From Paenibacillus oralis (GTDB taxonomy: Bacteria > Bacillota > Bacilli > Paenibacillales > Paenibacillaceae), in contig NZ_RRCN01000001.1 in NCBI RefSeq assembly GCF_003863965.1, positions 310,001 through 374,000 of the forward strand: DNA of 64,000 nt, written 5' to 3'. How positions within the stretch are numbered: the stretch's first letter is position 1; every line of letters starts with the position of its first letter. Positions 63,090 to 64,000 of the stretch are shown here, one piece after another. A program made the translations under genes and the position numbers. The notes below the pieces were generated by a model that had not been told where the DNA came from, searched no databases, and was given only the letters and a program-made list of their open reading frames with translations.

Positions 63090-64000
63090 ATGTCCGAAGT
63101 GATTCAACTTGCCGACATTATCGAAGTGGAAGCATTCAAGAGCATACAGGAGAAGCTGGCCAAAATCGTGATGTTTCCCGTTATTACGATTGATGCAGAA
63201 GGTAATCCGATGGGCGCGTGGAGCAATTTCTCCCCGTTCTGCAAGCTGGTGCGTTCTTCCAGCGAAGGAGAGCGGAGATGCATCAGCTGCGATTATGAGG
63301 CAGGGAAGCTGGCGATGAAACACCGCAAACCGCAAATCTACCGCTGTCATCTGGGTTTGCAAGACTGTGTGGCGCCAATCATTGCCGAAGGTTATTTTCT
63401 GGGGGCGGTGCTGGGCGGGCAAGTGCTGACGGATGAAGCGGACCGTGCGAAAATCGACGCCGAGCGCATCTCCGTTGAATTCGGGCTGCCGCTGCAGAAG
63501 GTACTGGAGGCGATTGGGCAGATTCCGCTCGTCAGCCGGCAATACCTGGAGGATTCGGTCAATTTCGATACCTTTGTTGCGAACTATATTGCCGAGATCA
63601 GTATGAAAAAAATGGTGCAGGAGCAATTTCTCAAGGAAAGCCGCGAGAATCTGTTGCTGGAGCAGAAAGCCAAAACGATGGAGCTGAAGCAGCTTCAGGC
63701 ACAGATTAATCCCCATTTTCTGTTCAACACACTGAACACGATCGCCCGTATGGCCCTGATCGAAAATGCCCCGGAAACCGAAGAGCTGATCTATAACCTC
63801 TGCGACCTTCTGCACTACAATCTGAAAAATGTGGAGGAATTCCCTAAGATCCGCTCGGAAATCGAGTCGATCGAGAAATATCTCTACATCCAGACCCTGC
63901 GCTACAGCGACCGCATTCAATATGAGATCAAAGTCGATCCTGAGATTATGGATTACCGCATCCCGTCGATGGTGCTGCAGCCCTTGGTGGAGAATGCCTT
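63090..64000 (+). CDS. PocR-domain LytS-type sensor histidine kinase (3' end outside window)
   Basis: The visible 303 residues begin with a PocR ligand domain (LADIIEVEAFKSIQEKL, ERRCISCDYEAG, RCHLGLQDCVAPIIAEG), followed by a coiled coil and a His_kinase (LytS) domain with H209 in NPHFLFNT and an asparagine box LQPLVENAF at the very edge. There is no TM segment, so sensing is cytosolic. PocR domains are known to sense propanediol-type metabolites in the Salmonella Pdu regulator; an AraC-type response regulator beyond the window is likely. ATG 63090 follows AAAGGA. It is divergent from the microcompartment operon. Confidence 0.88.
   Translation, partial: MSEVIQLADIIEVEAFKSIQEKLAKIVMFPVITIDAEGNPMGAWSNFSPFCKLVRSSSEGERRCISCDYEAGKLAMKHRKPQIYRCHLGLQDCVAPIIAEGYFLGAVLGGQVLTDEADRAKIDAERISVEFGLPLQKVLEAIGQIPLVSRQYLEDSVNFDTFVANYIAEISMKKMVQEQFLKESRENLLLEQKAKTMELKQLQAQINPHFLFNTLNTIARMALIENAPETEELIYNLCDLLHYNLKNVEEFPKIRSEIESIEKYLYIQTLRYSDRIQYEIKVDPEIMDYRIPSMVLQPLVENA

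Noticed and set aside
63036-63920. 294-codon reverse-strand frame opposite the PocR kinase
   Set aside because: The plus strand encodes clear PocR and His_kinase domains; the reverse frame is a shadow.

Overview
The window looks like chromosomal DNA of a Paenibacillus-type Firmicute. The grounds are strong AGGAGG-like ribosome sites, frequent TTG and GTG starts, a SAM-I riboswitch, Bacillus-type families (CtaA, YtgP/MurJ, DUF2515/YppC, YoaP, class Ib nrdIEF, MntABCD) and many short palindromic intergenic repeats. No tRNA, rRNA, CRISPR array or intact insertion sequence was seen. The first and last genes run off the ends.

Layout. 1-10.3 kb holds housekeeping and hypothetical genes: a SAM-riboswitch-controlled methionine ABC ATPase (cut by the left edge), a HEPN protein, a UbiD decarboxylase, heme A synthase, a thioredoxin, a DUF2515 protein with a low-complexity insert, a MurJ-family flippase, DUF456 and a HAD phosphatase. 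11.5-23.4 kb is a fructan-utilisation locus: two permeases, a binding lipoprotein, an intracellular GH32, a ROK fructokinase and a large secreted multidomain GH32, with a divergent LacI regulator. 23.8-27.4 kb is a manganese ABC transporter with MntR-like boxes.

27.6-34.4 kb is a six-gene cassette: response regulator, histidine kinase, a membrane-anchored beta-propeller-like protein of unknown role, and a MacAB-type ABC ATPase, permease and adaptor. Three copies of one 11-bp-phased direct repeat (TTGTATC-N4-TTGTAAM, M = A or C) sit before the regulator, before the ATPase, and as an orphan after the last gene. I infer these are sites of the cassette's own regulator. Next come two tandem duplicated class B penicillin-binding proteins, a CvpA-like/transglutaminase fusion, an MFS transporter, a small repeat protein, a GNAT-YoaP protein, an endonuclease remnant, a subtilase, nrdIEF (NrdR boxes and DnaA boxes upstream), and uppP.

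50.9-62.1 kb is a compact glycyl-radical-enzyme microcompartment operon: PduA-like shell, PduB-like shell, a shell protein with a repeat and Cys-rich tail, PduL, a flavoprotein-like protein, acylating aldehyde dehydrogenase, EutN/CcmL vertex, alcohol dehydrogenase, a B12-independent diol/glycerol dehydratase, its activase, and acetate kinase. It starts downstream of a cre-like site and lies divergent from a PocR-domain sensor kinase. The set reads as diol (1,2-propanediol or glycerol) to aldehyde, then alcohol plus acyl-CoA, acyl-phosphate and ATP, inside a shell built from only four shell genes. Four of its proteins carry helices resembling encapsulation peptides, one of them inside the dehydratase.
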